Program-made: the position numbers and the translations under genes | DNA from: Chitinophaga sp. sic0106 | Lineage (GTDB): Bacteria; Bacteroidota; Bacteroidia; Chitinophagales; Chitinophagaceae | Direction of reading: 5' to 3' | DNA length: 64,000 nucleotides | NCBI RefSeq assembly: GCF_019219075.1 | Contig: NZ_JAHUWJ010000022.1 | Coordinates: 1 to 64,000 of the forward strand | The notes under the pieces: generated by a model | What the model was told of the DNA's origin: nothing | Databases searched by the model: none | The model's input: the letters and a program-made list of their open reading frames with translations, nothing else | Shown here: piece after piece, positions 1 to 9,893 of the stretch | Numbering within the stretch: the first letter of the stretch is position 1 | Layout of the letters: each line of letters starts with the position of its first letter

Positions 1-36
1 TGATACATCAATCACTAAAATAGTGATATGTAATCA
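1..36. repeat. Hairpin at left edge
   Basis: ATCACTA (11-17) pairs with TAGTGAT (21-27) around an AAA loop. TGATACAT (1-8) can extend the stem against the bases at 28-36 with a bulge. It lies beyond the sprA terminator and probably belongs to a gene outside the window. Confidence 0.4.
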
Positions 37-93
37 TAAATAAATGGTTGTCAGTATCTTGTTAAAAAATCAAAAGAAAATATATAAAAGAAA

Positions 94-121
94 ATGGTCG
101 GAAGAAATTTCTTCCGACCAT
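94..121 (-). terminator. sprA transcription terminator
   Basis: A perfect 28-nt palindrome: ATGGTCGGAAGAAA (94-107) and its reverse complement (108-121). On the minus strand it lies 55 nt past the sprA stop and is followed by a T-rich stretch (TTTTCTTTTA), so it reads as an intrinsic terminator. Confidence 0.75.
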
Positions 122-175
122 GACTAGCTGTTGGCTCCCCTTTTTTGCGATATATCATACCATCTATTAAACTTA

Positions 176-3100
176 TTATTGTGATAATACAAATCGTAAT
201 GTCAAACCACCACGTGTATTCGTAATCGGATACGCTGACGATATCGCCGGAATCGTTTGTGCCCTGTCGTAGAAGAAACGCAGATTCAAACGGTTGTTCA
301 CTACATAATCAATGCTCGGTGCAATACGCAATACCTTCTGACCACTGGTAGGAATTACCTGGTCCGCATCCAACCTGTTATTCACGGTCTTATCATCTCT
401 CAAACTCACATCCAGCCTAATGTTCAGGTCATTCTGCAAACGCTTGCTACCTTCTTTATTCACGGCAAATGGCAGGGAAATACCACGGATACGGTAACCA
501 CCGCCTACGGCCACTTCCGTGGAACGTAATTCCGTCAGCTGATAGTCGATCAGGCTAAGGCTCAGACTGCGTGATTTCTTAAACTCCAGCCGCAGATTCA
601 GCGTGTTCGTAAATGTCATATCCATACCCAGCAACGGCACAAAAGCTTCCGTCATCGTCAGGTTCGGCACCATGAAATATGGATAGTAGTTACCACTGAT
701 TGTGTCCCTGAATGCCGGATAACCTGCAATGCGCGGATCTTCATAATACATACTCGTATTGAAGGAACTCATGCTCAGCGTACCGGTGTATTTGTGCGAC
801 AGCGTGAAGTTGGTAAGTATACTCTTAAATGGTTCAATCTTAGTCAGCCCGTTATAAGTAATATTCCAGTTTGGTTTAGGGAAGTACTTACTAAACGGAT
901 TGCTCTTCACATTATCATTACCCTGCTTCAGCAGCGGAATGTCTTCCGGACTCTTATTGGTATAAGCCGCCATGAAAGAAGGTATCAATACATCCTGTGC
1001 ATACCTGGTATAACCATAACGGTAAGTAGGATCTTTAGGATCGTAGTAAGGCACTCCAGCGTCAGCATTGTAAGGGTTAGAAGCCCCCAAACGCTGGGAG
1101 ATGATATTACGATAACTTTCAAACCGGCGGAATGTCTGCGATACCCCCTCGGCAGTCTGAATATCCCCAAACATCGTTTTAACGGCGATATAAGTGATCT
1201 CAAATCCACCCGCATCATACGGACTAAGGTGAGCGAAGCCGGAGGTGTCATCTACCCGTTTAAACAGCTCAGAATGCGTTTTTGAGAATGACTTACTCAT
1301 GTTCAGGTCGATACGCAGATCGCTGATCGGCTCCAGCTGTGCCTGCAGGTTCCAGCGCTGTGTATACTGCTGCTGGAATTGGATGTTCAGCAACGGATCA
1401 GGCGTTACGAGGCCTTTGGCCGCAAAGCGGTCCATCCAGGCCTTGTCAGGCTGATAACCGAATACGAAATCCAGTCCCGGTGCCATCGACTGCCAGTTCA
1501 TACCCAGGATCTTCGTACTATCCAGGTAACCCGGCATGCGGGTAGCTGCATTTTCATCGTAGTTGAAGGTCACCATTTTCACCATGGTCAACGCTTTAAA
1601 GGCCGCTTTCACGAAGCCTGAAATCTCTTCAGCGTTGTTCTGGGTGTTGTTATTATTAGCGGCCTTCGGATCTTTCGGATCTTTATTGTTTTGCTGCTTG
1701 TTATTATTGTTGTTAGCCGGTCTTCGGGTACTGTTGACTGCCCGCAGGAACTTAGATTTGTTATACAGGTCCGTAAAACGCAACTCTGTGGTAAACCGCT
1801 TGGTATTCGCATTTTCAATAGCGTTACCCAGGTACAATGCCAGGCGGGAAGCACCATTCCAGTAATACTCTGTACCATAGGAAATAGTGGCGCTGGTCCA
1901 GCTCAGTGCCGGGAATTTAGCCGTTGGCAGCACATACAGGATATTCGCGTTTTGCGAATAGTTGGTAGTGCGACCACCTTTGAAGAAGTTTTTCCAAAGA
2001 GTATCCTTCTTCTCTGAACTGTTGATCCTTCCATCCGGTTCGTCTACACGGGCACGGTTCACCGCATTAAACTCAAAGTTGATGCTGCGGCTCAGGTCCC
2101 ACTTCATACTGTAATACCTGTCGAAAGTAAAGTACTTATTGTAGGTTTCCGGCAGTTGATATTTCGTATCGCCGCCCACGTTACGTACCCTGGTTGCCCC
2201 GAACTGACGGGAGATATCCGCCCTGAAACTGAGAATGCTGGGTACATAGTTGAAGTTGAAATCCTTCACCAGGTCAAGCCACTTGGTTTTGGATTTGATC
2301 ATCCGCTTAAACGGCTCTATATATTTTTGTTCTCCGGAGAAGTTATAGCCCAGTCCTCCACGATGTTTCGTAAGTACATCATTCTGAATGATCGGGTTAT
2401 GCCGGTTGATCTGGGAGAAGGAGTAACTCACATCAAAGTTTTCGATATCCCACAGCTGGCGCTTACCTTTTTTAGTACTCATCTTCCTTACGTTGGTAAA
2501 GTTCAGACTCGTAATGGAGGTAAAGTCCTGGGCATTTTTGCGGATAGAGTCACGCTCATGGTTACTGCGGGCCAGGCTGAGTTTATCTTTTAGTTTGATG
2601 TCAAGGTCGTACGGGTCATACTCCGGATTGCTGGCAGATTGCGAGTAGCCGGCATATACAGGTATTGATATCGCTGCATTTTTTGGTAACAGTTTACCCA
2701 GATCCAGGTTGGCAGCCGCATCGTATTGCAGGAAGTTATCGCGGAAACGCTCATTTACGCGCTGGTCAATATTTCCGAATCCTGCCGTGTGCATATTACC
2801 TGATACGGAAATAGTACCGAGATCGGAGAGTTGCACATCTACCCTGCCTAAAGCTGCATAACCACCTTTTTCATCAAAGTCAGACAGGCGCAGCTCATTG
2901 AGCCATACCTCTCCGCATTTGGGCAACCCATCATCTTTCGTGTTCTGAATACCGATCATCATCGTTCTGGAATCACCCAAACTAGGGTTACCCATGATCG
3001 ACATATAACCACCATATTCATCTTTCACCGGAACGGCCGGATATGGCAGCAATGGCGAACAGGAGTCGCACATATTACGGAGCTGCTTCAGTTTACTGAG

Positions 3101-6100
3101 GTTGGCCAGCACCAGCTCCATGTTGTTTTGCTCCGGCCAGATCTGGTTCGGATCAGTTTTACCGGTGTTAGGGTTGGTTACTTTCAGCGGAATACGGTAT
3201 TCGTAGTAGTTGCTTACAAAGTCGCTACCAATACGGATAACGGCCTGCAAGTCCCCATCTTTCAGGTCCATGGAAGTACCGGAACCTTCTGCGTGGATAT
3301 ACATCTGCATCTTCTTATACTGACGCATATCCATGTTGAGGGTTTTATAAACCGCTCTGATATCACCGTCTTTCAGGTTACAAACCTGTAACGACAGCGA
3401 CTGCTCGTTGAGCTGCAGCGTGGTGTTATTGGTACTGATCGTGTTCTGGCGCACTACCCCGTTAGGCAGTACGTAGTTAATAGGCAGGCGGCTGGAGTTT
3501 TCCTCGATGTTTACGGCCGTCTGGTTAAAGGTCACGCTGTTATCCAAAGGAATCGGATCACCGGCTTTCAGCTCATAATCATATTTACGCCACTGGCTGC
3601 GCACGAGTTCCAGCTTACCGAAACGCAGTACTACAGAGTCCTGCCAGTTGGTCACATACATACGCATGAAGCGGATGGATTTGAAATCGGGGATGTTACC
3701 CACCCGGGTATCGTACTGGCGGATAGGCACTTTAAACTGGTACCAGTATTCCACCGTATCCTTACCGTTGGCCAGTTTTACGTTGGCAGGAATTTTATCT
3801 ACCAGATAGTTCTGCCCTATTACCATATCAGGTTTCAGGTCCACACGGTACTGGAAATACTCCTCTGTTTCATTGAGGGTATTATCCCGGTTCAGGTCTT
3901 CCGACTCCGGAATATTGGTAGCTGCGGATGAATACGTGGAGTTACCGCTTGATGCCGGGGAGTTTCCTTCCGGATTACTATAATTTTTATATCGGTAGAG
4001 AATAGAGGAACCGTTATAAGCAGCGTCGCGGTAGTGTCTGTAGTTATCGTTGGACGGGTCACCGTGTGCCTGCTGACCAATCGGAGAAGTGGAACCAAAC
4101 ACCATATCAATGGAGTCGAGATAACTTCTGAAAAAGGCCTGCTCATCGGCGGACTGCAAACCATCGTAACCTACGTCCTGAAAGGCTCTGATGGCAGGGT
4201 CGTTATCGAATGCCTGCGTAATCTGCTGCTGGAATTTAGGAATGCGGCCCCACTTGGAAGAATCCAGTTTATTGGTTTCAGTTGGGTTAGGCAAACCGTT
4301 CTCAAAGAATTTTTTAGAATCCTTGAGGATATCCTCTGATACGTTACCGAGGTTGATATACAGCTGGCCACCTGCCTGGTTGGTCATGGCGTTAAACGGG
4401 TCCTGCACCCAGAACTCGATGTATTCAATGTTCGCCGTTTCAAAGTCACTGTTATCCAGCGCCCGCATGATACCCGCCCACCGGGTTTGCGGCTGCATCA
4501 GTTTACCGTTGCGGTCTACTGACATTTGGCTGGAGGTGAAGTTGTACGGGCCACGGTCTTTCGGATAATAGGCCAGATCGAGGGTACTCAGCTGGCTTTG
4601 TCCGAAGTCGGTAGATTTGTTTTTGAACACCTCATTCTGATATACCAGGCGCACACGCGGATCGGATTGCTGGTCTACATCAATACCTGCCGGCAGGTTC
4701 GGTGATTTAGGAATCTGCAGGGTGGGCTCGATAATATACCAGGCAAGTTTCGCCCTGTTTTTACCGTAATCGAGGATATTATTGTATTCTGCCTCCGGGA
4801 ACATGATTTGTCCGGCCGCATTGGTAGCGCCTTTCGGCGTAGACGCCAAAGCCCAGTTGGTAGCAGGGAATTTCAGGTCGTAGCCACTTTTCACCCCTTC
4901 AAAGTCGTCGATATAGGTGGTACCTTCCTTACTGCCTGGCTGGTTAATCAGCTTGCTATGGCCAGGGAACAGGCGGGCCACCTCACCGGTGAATATGATG
5001 CTGGACGGTGCGGTGGAATTATAGTTCGGTAGTTTATTCAGGAACTTGGTGAGCCCTTTCCATTCGGAATTATAGTTCACGTCGAGGCCTACCATGGTGT
5101 TTTTGATCGGATCATCGCCGTAGTTCACTTTTTGGTAGTAGGGACGTTCGCTCATACGCACGATGGTACCACCGAGACTCAGTTTATCATTCACCAGGTA
5201 GTCGAATCGTGTACCAAAGTAGTTACGTACCTGTTGCCCGAACAGGGAATTATTTTCATACTGTACGTTGATAGGTACACCTGCATTGAGTACACCGCCG
5301 TTGATAATTTTCAGCCGGCCCATGTTGTAGTCGATGATATAATCCACGTTTTCTCTCAGCAACTGTCCACCTGCGGTCACGGTTACAGAACCCGGCGGGA
5401 TATTGGGTGCCAGGCTTATTTCTGAGGAGCTGGCGGACTTATATGACCCACGCAGCACGTACCTGTTCAGTTGCGGGAACTGTTGTGCTACTACTTTGAT
5501 GGAATCGTACAGTACTTGATAGAGGTACTGCTTTTCCAGTCCCACGTTGCCGTTGAATGCCGGTTTCAGGCCATCTCCGAAAGGTTCCAGCATTGGAAAC
5601 ATCACGCGGCCGTTGAGGGAATTGATTGTAAAGCCTTCCACATAGTCGAATACGCCATCCGGCTGAGGGTCCAGCTGGTTGTTGAGGCGGTCGAGGTTGA
5701 GGATGGTGATGATCGGTGCACCTGCCAGGCTGCCCTGTGCATCAGGGATGTAGCGTTTATCGCTTGGCGGGCGTCCTTCCGCACCGGGATCTTTATAATA
5801 GATATCGAGTTTGAAATCTTCTTTATTGAGTGCATAACCGCCGGTGTTATACACGTTTTTCATCATCAGGTCCCAGATAGGGAGTACCGGGCGGGCGGAA
5901 GTGGCTTTCAGGAGTTTGAGGAACAGTACCGGCTGATTGGCGGAGTTGTTCTGATCTGGTGGTACATCCTGTGAAAACTCACCCACTTTATACACTTTAC
6001 CGTTGTAGGTATATTGAAAGGCAACAGCCAGGACTTCGTCTGGCTGCAGTTGTTGGTTTAGGGAGATGAAACCCAGTTGTTTGTTGACCGTATATTCTGT

Positions 6101-7462
6101 GGAGTCGAGCTTTCGGGCAAACGTTTTCTCAAACTCTGAAACGGGTGCGAGCCCCAGGGCCAGGAGGCGGCTTACGGCTGTTCCGGTGGCGCGACTGCTA
6201 GGGTCATTGATCAGTTTCTGGTACAGGTCATTGACGTTATTGTCGGGCAGCCGGTTGGCGGTGAGCACGGACAGGCCTGTGTTGTAGGGCTCGTGTTCAC
6301 CGAGGTCCATCAACCCAACGATGTCGCGGGTTTGGGTGGTGACGCCGGTTTTATTGGTTACCCACACCTCCAGCCTGGTGATATTAGCCAGGGATTGGAT
6401 GATGGGAAGTTTGCGCATGGCGTAGTTAAAGGTATCGCGGAAAAACTGCGCCATCAGGAAGTGGCGGTTATCCTCGTACTCATCGGCGCGGATGTTATAG
6501 TCCTGCACCATGGTACCTCCTTTGAGCTGGAGGTTTTGCTTCTGCGATTTCTGGTTAGAGAGCACGCTGGTAACGGTGAGTCGGCCGAACTGCAGTTGTG
6601 TTTTTACCCCAAACAGCGACTGCACCCCTGATATGAGGGAGCTGCGGAGGGGGAAACTTACGTTACCTGCTTCAATCTTCTTGATAATTTCGTCGGAGTA
6701 GCCGGTATATTCCAGTTTGATCTGGTTTTCGAAATCGAAGGCTGACTGGGTATTGTAGTTAGTGAGGATTTTTAATTTTTCACCGATTTTACCGGTTACG
6801 TTCATATTGATACCCATATCAAAGTTGAACCCGCCATTTCTGCGGGCTTGCTCTACGAGTACGGGGTTTTTGATATTTTGTCCCTGGTAGCCGAATGTAA
6901 GATCGAGACTTCCCTGTGGCTTGATATCCACCTTGCTGCCGCCAAAGAGCCTGTCGAACAGGTTATTGCCGTTGTACATGGTGGGGCCGTTACCTTTCTG
7001 GTTAAGATTACCGAGGGTAGAAGCTCTTTTTTGCCAGTAGTTTTGCTCACTTTGCGCCGCCTGCATCTTATAGAATTCGTCGAAACTCATATAAGTGGGG
7101 TTGCGATAGTATTGGTTACCGATTTTTTCGGTAACGGTATATTGTTTTGTTACAGGGTCGTATTCAACGGTCTTGTTGATATTTGCAGGATCTTTGAGGT
7201 CCAATGCAGTTTTAGACGGGGCCTGATCTGTGATACCGGGGCCACGTCTGTCATGCAAGGGATATTTCAAGGTATCTTTCTTTCTGGTTGAGTCCGGGGT
7301 AGTTTTCGCCGGAACAGTGGTATCCTGTTCCAAAACCCGGGCTTCGTTCACAGCAGTGGACAAATGCATTTTTCCTGAACGGTCCCTGGCGGCAGTGTCA
7401 ACAATGATAAAAGATACTATTCCTATTACTGCAAAAACACCGTAATATGTCTTTATAGCCAA
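176..7462 (-). CDS. T9SS outer-membrane translocon protein SprA
   Basis: This is the giant SprA/Sov protein. From established knowledge the family forms a very large single-chain beta-barrel in the outer membrane, through which type IX secretion substrates leave the cell; in flavobacteria it is also needed for gliding. The 2428 residues match the usual length of about 2400-2500. The N-terminus has a hydrophobic stretch (about residues 6-25) suited to a signal sequence, and the C-terminus alternates like barrel strands and ends in RFVLSQ. An Asn/Lys-rich low-complexity insert lies near residues 1914-1948. The reading frame opens with TTG; a stop lies just upstream and the next ATG (M32) would remove the signal sequence, so TTG is the best start. 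It lies 32 nt after ruvA and is probably co-transcribed with it. No other T9SS gene is in the window. Confidence 0.93.
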   Translation of the reverse strand: MAIKTYYGVFAVIGIVSFIIVDTAARDRSGKMHLSTAVNEARVLEQDTTVPAKTTPDSTRKKDTLKYPLHDRRGPGITDQAPSKTALDLKDPANINKTVEYDPVTKQYTVTEKIGNQYYRNPTYMSFDEFYKMQAAQSEQNYWQKRASTLGNLNQKGNGPTMYNGNNLFDRLFGGSKVDIKPQGSLDLTFGYQGQNIKNPVLVEQARRNGGFNFDMGINMNVTGKIGEKLKILTNYNTQSAFDFENQIKLEYTGYSDEIIKKIEAGNVSFPLRSSLISGVQSLFGVKTQLQFGRLTVTSVLSNQKSQKQNLQLKGGTMVQDYNIRADEYEDNRHFLMAQFFRDTFNYAMRKLPIIQSLANITRLEVWVTNKTGVTTQTRDIVGLMDLGEHEPYNTGLSVLTANRLPDNNVNDLYQKLINDPSSRATGTAVSRLLALGLAPVSEFEKTFARKLDSTEYTVNKQLGFISLNQQLQPDEVLAVAFQYTYNGKVYKVGEFSQDVPPDQNNSANQPVLFLKLLKATSARPVLPIWDLMMKNVYNTGGYALNKEDFKLDIYYKDPGAEGRPPSDKRYIPDAQGSLAGAPIITILNLDRLNNQLDPQPDGVFDYVEGFTINSLNGRVMFPMLEPFGDGLKPAFNGNVGLEKQYLYQVLYDSIKVVAQQFPQLNRYVLRGSYKSASSSEISLAPNIPPGSVTVTAGGQLLRENVDYIIDYNMGRLKIINGGVLNAGVPINVQYENNSLFGQQVRNYFGTRFDYLVNDKLSLGGTIVRMSERPYYQKVNYGDDPIKNTMVGLDVNYNSEWKGLTKFLNKLPNYNSTAPSSIIFTGEVARLFPGHSKLINQPGSKEGTTYIDDFEGVKSGYDLKFPATNWALASTPKGATNAAGQIMFPEAEYNNILDYGKNRAKLAWYIIEPTLQIPKSPNLPAGIDVDQQSDPRVRLVYQNEVFKNKSTDFGQSQLSTLDLAYYPKDRGPYNFTSSQMSVDRNGKLMQPQTRWAGIMRALDNSDFETANIEYIEFWVQDPFNAMTNQAGGQLYINLGNVSEDILKDSKKFFENGLPNPTETNKLDSSKWGRIPKFQQQITQAFDNDPAIRAFQDVGYDGLQSADEQAFFRSYLDSIDMVFGSTSPIGQQAHGDPSNDNYRHYRDAAYNGSSILYRYKNYSNPEGNSPASSGNSTYSSAATNIPESEDLNRDNTLNETEEYFQYRVDLKPDMVIGQNYLVDKIPANVKLANGKDTVEYWYQFKVPIRQYDTRVGNIPDFKSIRFMRMYVTNWQDSVVLRFGKLELVRSQWRKYDYELKAGDPIPLDNSVTFNQTAVNIEENSSRLPINYVLPNGVVRQNTISTNNTTLQLNEQSLSLQVCNLKDGDIRAVYKTLNMDMRQYKKMQMYIHAEGSGTSMDLKDGDLQAVIRIGSDFVSNYYEYRIPLKVTNPNTGKTDPNQIWPEQNNMELVLANLSKLKQLRNMCDSCSPLLPYPAVPVKDEYGGYMSIMGNPSLGDSRTMMIGIQNTKDDGLPKCGEVWLNELRLSDFDEKGGYAALGRVDVQLSDLGTISVSGNMHTAGFGNIDQRVNERFRDNFLQYDAAANLDLGKLLPKNAAISIPVYAGYSQSASNPEYDPYDLDIKLKDKLSLARSNHERDSIRKNAQDFTSITSLNFTNVRKMSTKKGKRQLWDIENFDVSYSFSQINRHNPIIQNDVLTKHRGGLGYNFSGEQKYIEPFKRMIKSKTKWLDLVKDFNFNYVPSILSFRADISRQFGATRVRNVGGDTKYQLPETYNKYFTFDRYYSMKWDLSRSINFEFNAVNRARVDEPDGRINSSEKKDTLWKNFFKGGRTTNYSQNANILYVLPTAKFPALSWTSATISYGTEYYWNGASRLALYLGNAIENANTKRFTTELRFTDLYNKSKFLRAVNSTRRPANNNNNKQQNNKDPKDPKAANNNNTQNNAEEISGFVKAAFKALTMVKMVTFNYDENAATRMPGYLDSTKILGMNWQSMAPGLDFVFGYQPDKAWMDRFAAKGLVTPDPLLNIQFQQQYTQRWNLQAQLEPISDLRIDLNMSKSFSKTHSELFKRVDDTSGFAHLSPYDAGGFEITYIAVKTMFGDIQTAEGVSQTFRRFESYRNIISQRLGASNPYNADAGVPYYDPKDPTYRYGYTRYAQDVLIPSFMAAYTNKSPEDIPLLKQGNDNVKSNPFSKYFPKPNWNITYNGLTKIEPFKSILTNFTLSHKYTGTLSMSSFNTSMYYEDPRIAGYPAFRDTISGNYYPYFMVPNLTMTEAFVPLLGMDMTFTNTLNLRLEFKKSRSLSLSLIDYQLTELRSTEVAVGGGYRIRGISLPFAVNKEGSKRLQNDLNIRLDVSLRDDKTVNNRLDADQVIPTSGQKVLRIAPSIDYVVNNRLNLRFFYDRAQTIPAISSAYPITNTRGGLTLRFVLSQ

Positions 7463-7494
7463 AAAAATAGGTTTTTATAGAGGTATAATCGTAT

Positions 7495-8082
7495 TTATAG
7501 GCTTTTCAGAGCTTTTTTGATTAACTCTTCCAAGTTTTGCAATAGTGGATCGCTTTTCATAACTCTCGTGATTGCCGTTTCTGCCATATTACGTGCAATT
7601 CCCAATGTCACCAGTGCATTTAACGCATCTTCCTGGATTGTATTGTTTACAGGTAAAGATAAATGTGCAGGAGTGTCCTTCCCTTTCTTCACTTTGTCTT
7701 TAAGCTCGAGGATCACGCGCTTGGCTGTTTTAGCGCCGATTCCTTTTACACTTTCGAGCATCTTCTCATTTTCCATCATGATAGCCCGGGTAATGTCTTC
7801 CGGTTGAAGAGAAGACAACATCATTCTGGCCGTACTGGCACCGATACCGGAAACGCTGATTAGCAGCAGGAAAAGGCTTCTTTCGGATTCTTCAAAAAAA
7901 CCGTACAGGGTATGACCATCTTCCTTTATATGTAACCAGGTTAACAGCTTACAGGCTTCCAGACCCTGAATACGGGAATAGGTATTCAAACTTATCTGGA
8001 CTTCGTACCCCACCCCGTTGATGTCAATATGCACCAGTGCGGGTGATTTGTAAGCCAATTTTCCATTCAAATAAGCGATCAT
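7495..8082 (-). CDS. Holliday junction branch migration protein RuvA
   Basis: RuvA binds four-way DNA junctions as a tetramer and loads the RuvB motor for branch migration in recombinational repair. The 195-residue protein is full length. It has an N-terminal OB fold beginning MIAYLNGKL, two helix-hairpin-helix motifs (VSGIGAST at 77-84 and VKGIGAKTA at 112-120), and a C-terminal RuvB-binding three-helix domain (about 148-195) after a flexible linker. It is the first gene of a probable ruvA-sprA transcript. A promoter-like pair of elements lies at 8154-8183. Confidence 0.96.
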   Translation of the reverse strand: MIAYLNGKLAYKSPALVHIDINGVGYEVQISLNTYSRIQGLEACKLLTWLHIKEDGHTLYGFFEESERSLFLLLISVSGIGASTARMMLSSLQPEDITRAIMMENEKMLESVKGIGAKTAKRVILELKDKVKKGKDTPAHLSLPVNNTIQEDALNALVTLGIARNMAETAITRVMKSDPLLQNLEELIKKALKSL

Positions 8083-8153
8083 AGAAGGTAAAGGTTCAGT
8101 AATTTAGTAAAACTTATGGAAAAATATGAAATTCATATCTCCTGAAATACCGG

Positions 8154-8183
8154 CAAAGATGCTAACTTTTAACGGATTGTCAA
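8154..8183 (-). promoter_or_regulatory. Putative ruvA-sprA promoter
   Basis: On the minus strand a TTG (8181-8183) lies 19 nt before CATCTTTG (8154-8161), one base off the Bacteroidota -7 consensus TAnnTTTG. The spacing fits the known -33/-7 layout. The predicted start leaves a leader of about 65 nt. Confidence 0.45.
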
Positions 8184-8273
8184 CCTTCAGGATTGCATCA
8201 TATGCGACTTTTTTAGGAAATATTGCTTTATGTCGTATTTTTACGCCTCGATTTAAACACACATTTAGTTCAT

Positions 8274-9281
8274 ATGAATAAAATTACAGCCGCAATTACA
8301 GCGGTGGGTGGCTATGTTCCGGATTATGTTCTGTCCAATAAGGAACTGGAGAAATTAGTCGACACAACAGATGATTGGATTCTTACCCGCACTGGAATTT
8401 CTGAGAGAAGGATTCTGAAGGGTGAAGGTAAAGGCACATCCGATCTTTGTGTGCCTGTAGCTTTAGAAATTTGCAAAAAAAGAGGCATCTCCCCTGAGGA
8501 AATTGACTTGCTGATTGTTGCAACTGTTACACCAGATATGACCTTTCCGGCTACTGCCAACGTAGTTACTGATAAAATTGGGGCTGTAAATGCATTCGGT
8601 TTTGATATCAGCGCTGCCTGTTCCGGTTTCCTGTATGCACTGGATACAGGTGCACGCTTCATCGAAAGTGGCCGTTACAAAAAAGTAATGGTAATCGGTG
8701 CCGATAAAATGAGCTCTATCATTGATTATACCGACAGAACTACCTGCATCATCTTCGGTGATGGCGCCGGTGGCGTACTGCTCGAGCCTAATGAAGAAGG
8801 CTACGGCTTAATCGACAGCATCCTGAAAAGCGATGGCCATGGTCGTGAATACCTGCACATGAAAGCCGGCGGATCTGTAAAACCAGCATCCCTCGAAACA
8901 GTGCAGAACCGCGAACATTACGTGTACCAGGAAGGTAAAATGGTATTTAAATATGCCGTTTCCAATATGGCTGAAGCCGCCGGTGATGTCATGAAACGTA
9001 ATGGCCTCACGGCAGACAGCATCGCATGGTTAGTACCTCACCAGGCCAACAAACGCATTATCAACGCTACCTCGCAATATATCAACCTGCCAGACGAAAA
9101 AGTAATGATGAACATTCATCGTTATGGTAACACTACCGCAGGTACTATCCCGCTTTGCCTCTGGGACTACGAAAAACAACTCAAAAAAGGTGACAACCTC
9201 ATCCTCGCTGCATTTGGCGGTGGTTTCACCTGGGGTTCCAGCTATATCAAATGGGCATACGACGGCGATAAAGTGCAGTAG
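8274..9281 (+). CDS. Beta-ketoacyl-ACP synthase III (FabH)
   Basis: FabH condenses acetyl-CoA or a branched acyl-CoA with malonyl-ACP to start fatty-acid synthesis. All catalytic residues are visible: Cys116 in SAACSG, His256 in PHQANKR and Asn286 in GNTTAG. I chose the ATG at 8274 (335 residues, normal length) over an in-frame TTG at 8223 because MNKITAAITAVGGYVP aligns with the usual family start. The gene diverges from ruvA and ends at a strong hairpin terminator. fabD lies 7 kb away on the other strand and is not in the same operon. Confidence 0.95.
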   Translation: MNKITAAITAVGGYVPDYVLSNKELEKLVDTTDDWILTRTGISERRILKGEGKGTSDLCVPVALEICKKRGISPEEIDLLIVATVTPDMTFPATANVVTDKIGAVNAFGFDISAACSGFLYALDTGARFIESGRYKKVMVIGADKMSSIIDYTDRTTCIIFGDGAGGVLLEPNEEGYGLIDSILKSDGHGREYLHMKAGGSVKPASLETVQNREHYVYQEGKMVFKYAVSNMAEAAGDVMKRNGLTADSIAWLVPHQANKRIINATSQYINLPDEKVMMNIHRYGNTTAGTIPLCLWDYEKQLKKGDNLILAAFGGGFTWGSSYIKWAYDGDKVQ

Positions 9282-9314
9282 GCAACTAAGCTGAAAAAAT
9301 GTTTGAAATAACAA

Positions 9315-9356
9315 GGGCTGATCAAAGTTTACACTTTGGTCAGCCCCTTTATTTTT
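9315..9356. terminator. Bidirectional terminator between fabH and lipoprotein gene
   Basis: GGGCTGATCAAAGT (9315-9328) pairs with ACTTTGGTCAGCCC (9333-9346), with one G-T wobble and a 4-nt loop, and is followed by TTTATTTTT. It sits between convergent genes and can serve both. Confidence 0.85.
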
Positions 9357-9362
9357 ATACGG

Positions 9363-9779
9363 TTAAATCTTGGTAAACGTCAGCACCTCCGCACTGGAAG
9401 TATTATCATCTGCCAGCTGAATAGTAGTACTGGTAACGCTGATAATACGCCAGTCGTCCGTAAGCTCACCCAGCGGCTTATTAGCGTCCGTCTTCACGCC
9501 GAAATCAATATTAAACCTGGCTGAGTTGTTGGTAATACTCCAGCTGCCGTTAGTGGTAGTGCTACCCTTTATAGCAGATGCCGCACCGGTATTGCTAAAC
9601 GTAAACGTATAGCCATTAAAGTCGCTCGTATTATCCTCATTCCGTTCGGAAAACAGCGCTACTTTCCAGGTACCGGAGCTGGGCGCGTTAGGGTCTACCG
9701 GAGGGGCTACCACCGCATCATCATCATTGCTGCAGGCCGCAAACAGCAGCATGGCGGTGCAAAAAGTACGTATATGCAT
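9363..9779 (-). CDS. Small lipoprotein of unknown function
   Basis: A 138-residue protein with a lipoprotein signal: MHIRTFCTAM then LLFAAC, lipidated Cys16 and acidic residues straight after (SNDDD). The mature part is rich in Thr, Ser and aromatic residues in an alternating pattern (GTWKVALFSE, YTFTFS, GSWSITN, ARFNIDF), like a small beta-barrel or lipocalin-like fold common in Bacteroidota lipoproteins. That fold guess is inference; I do not recognise a specific family. It converges with fabH and looks monocistronic. Confidence 0.75.
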   Translation of the reverse strand: MHIRTFCTAMLLFAACSNDDDAVVAPPVDPNAPSSGTWKVALFSERNEDNTSDFNGYTFTFSNTGAASAIKGSTTTNGSWSITNNSARFNIDFGVKTDANKPLGELTDDWRIISVTSTTIQLADDNTSSAEVLTFTKI

Positions 9780-9893
9780 ACAGGTGTGGATTAGGTGTTT
9801 ATTATTATACGCGCAGGTCCCCTAAATAGTTGCCATAAAAACCAAACTTTCAGCAACCAGGCTCAAGGGCGAGGCGGGTAGCATCCCCATGAA

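Noticed and set aside
794..5974. Several antisense frames of 100-167 codons inside sprA
   Set aside because: Expected by chance opposite a 7.3-kb gene of this composition; none has a plausible start or domain.
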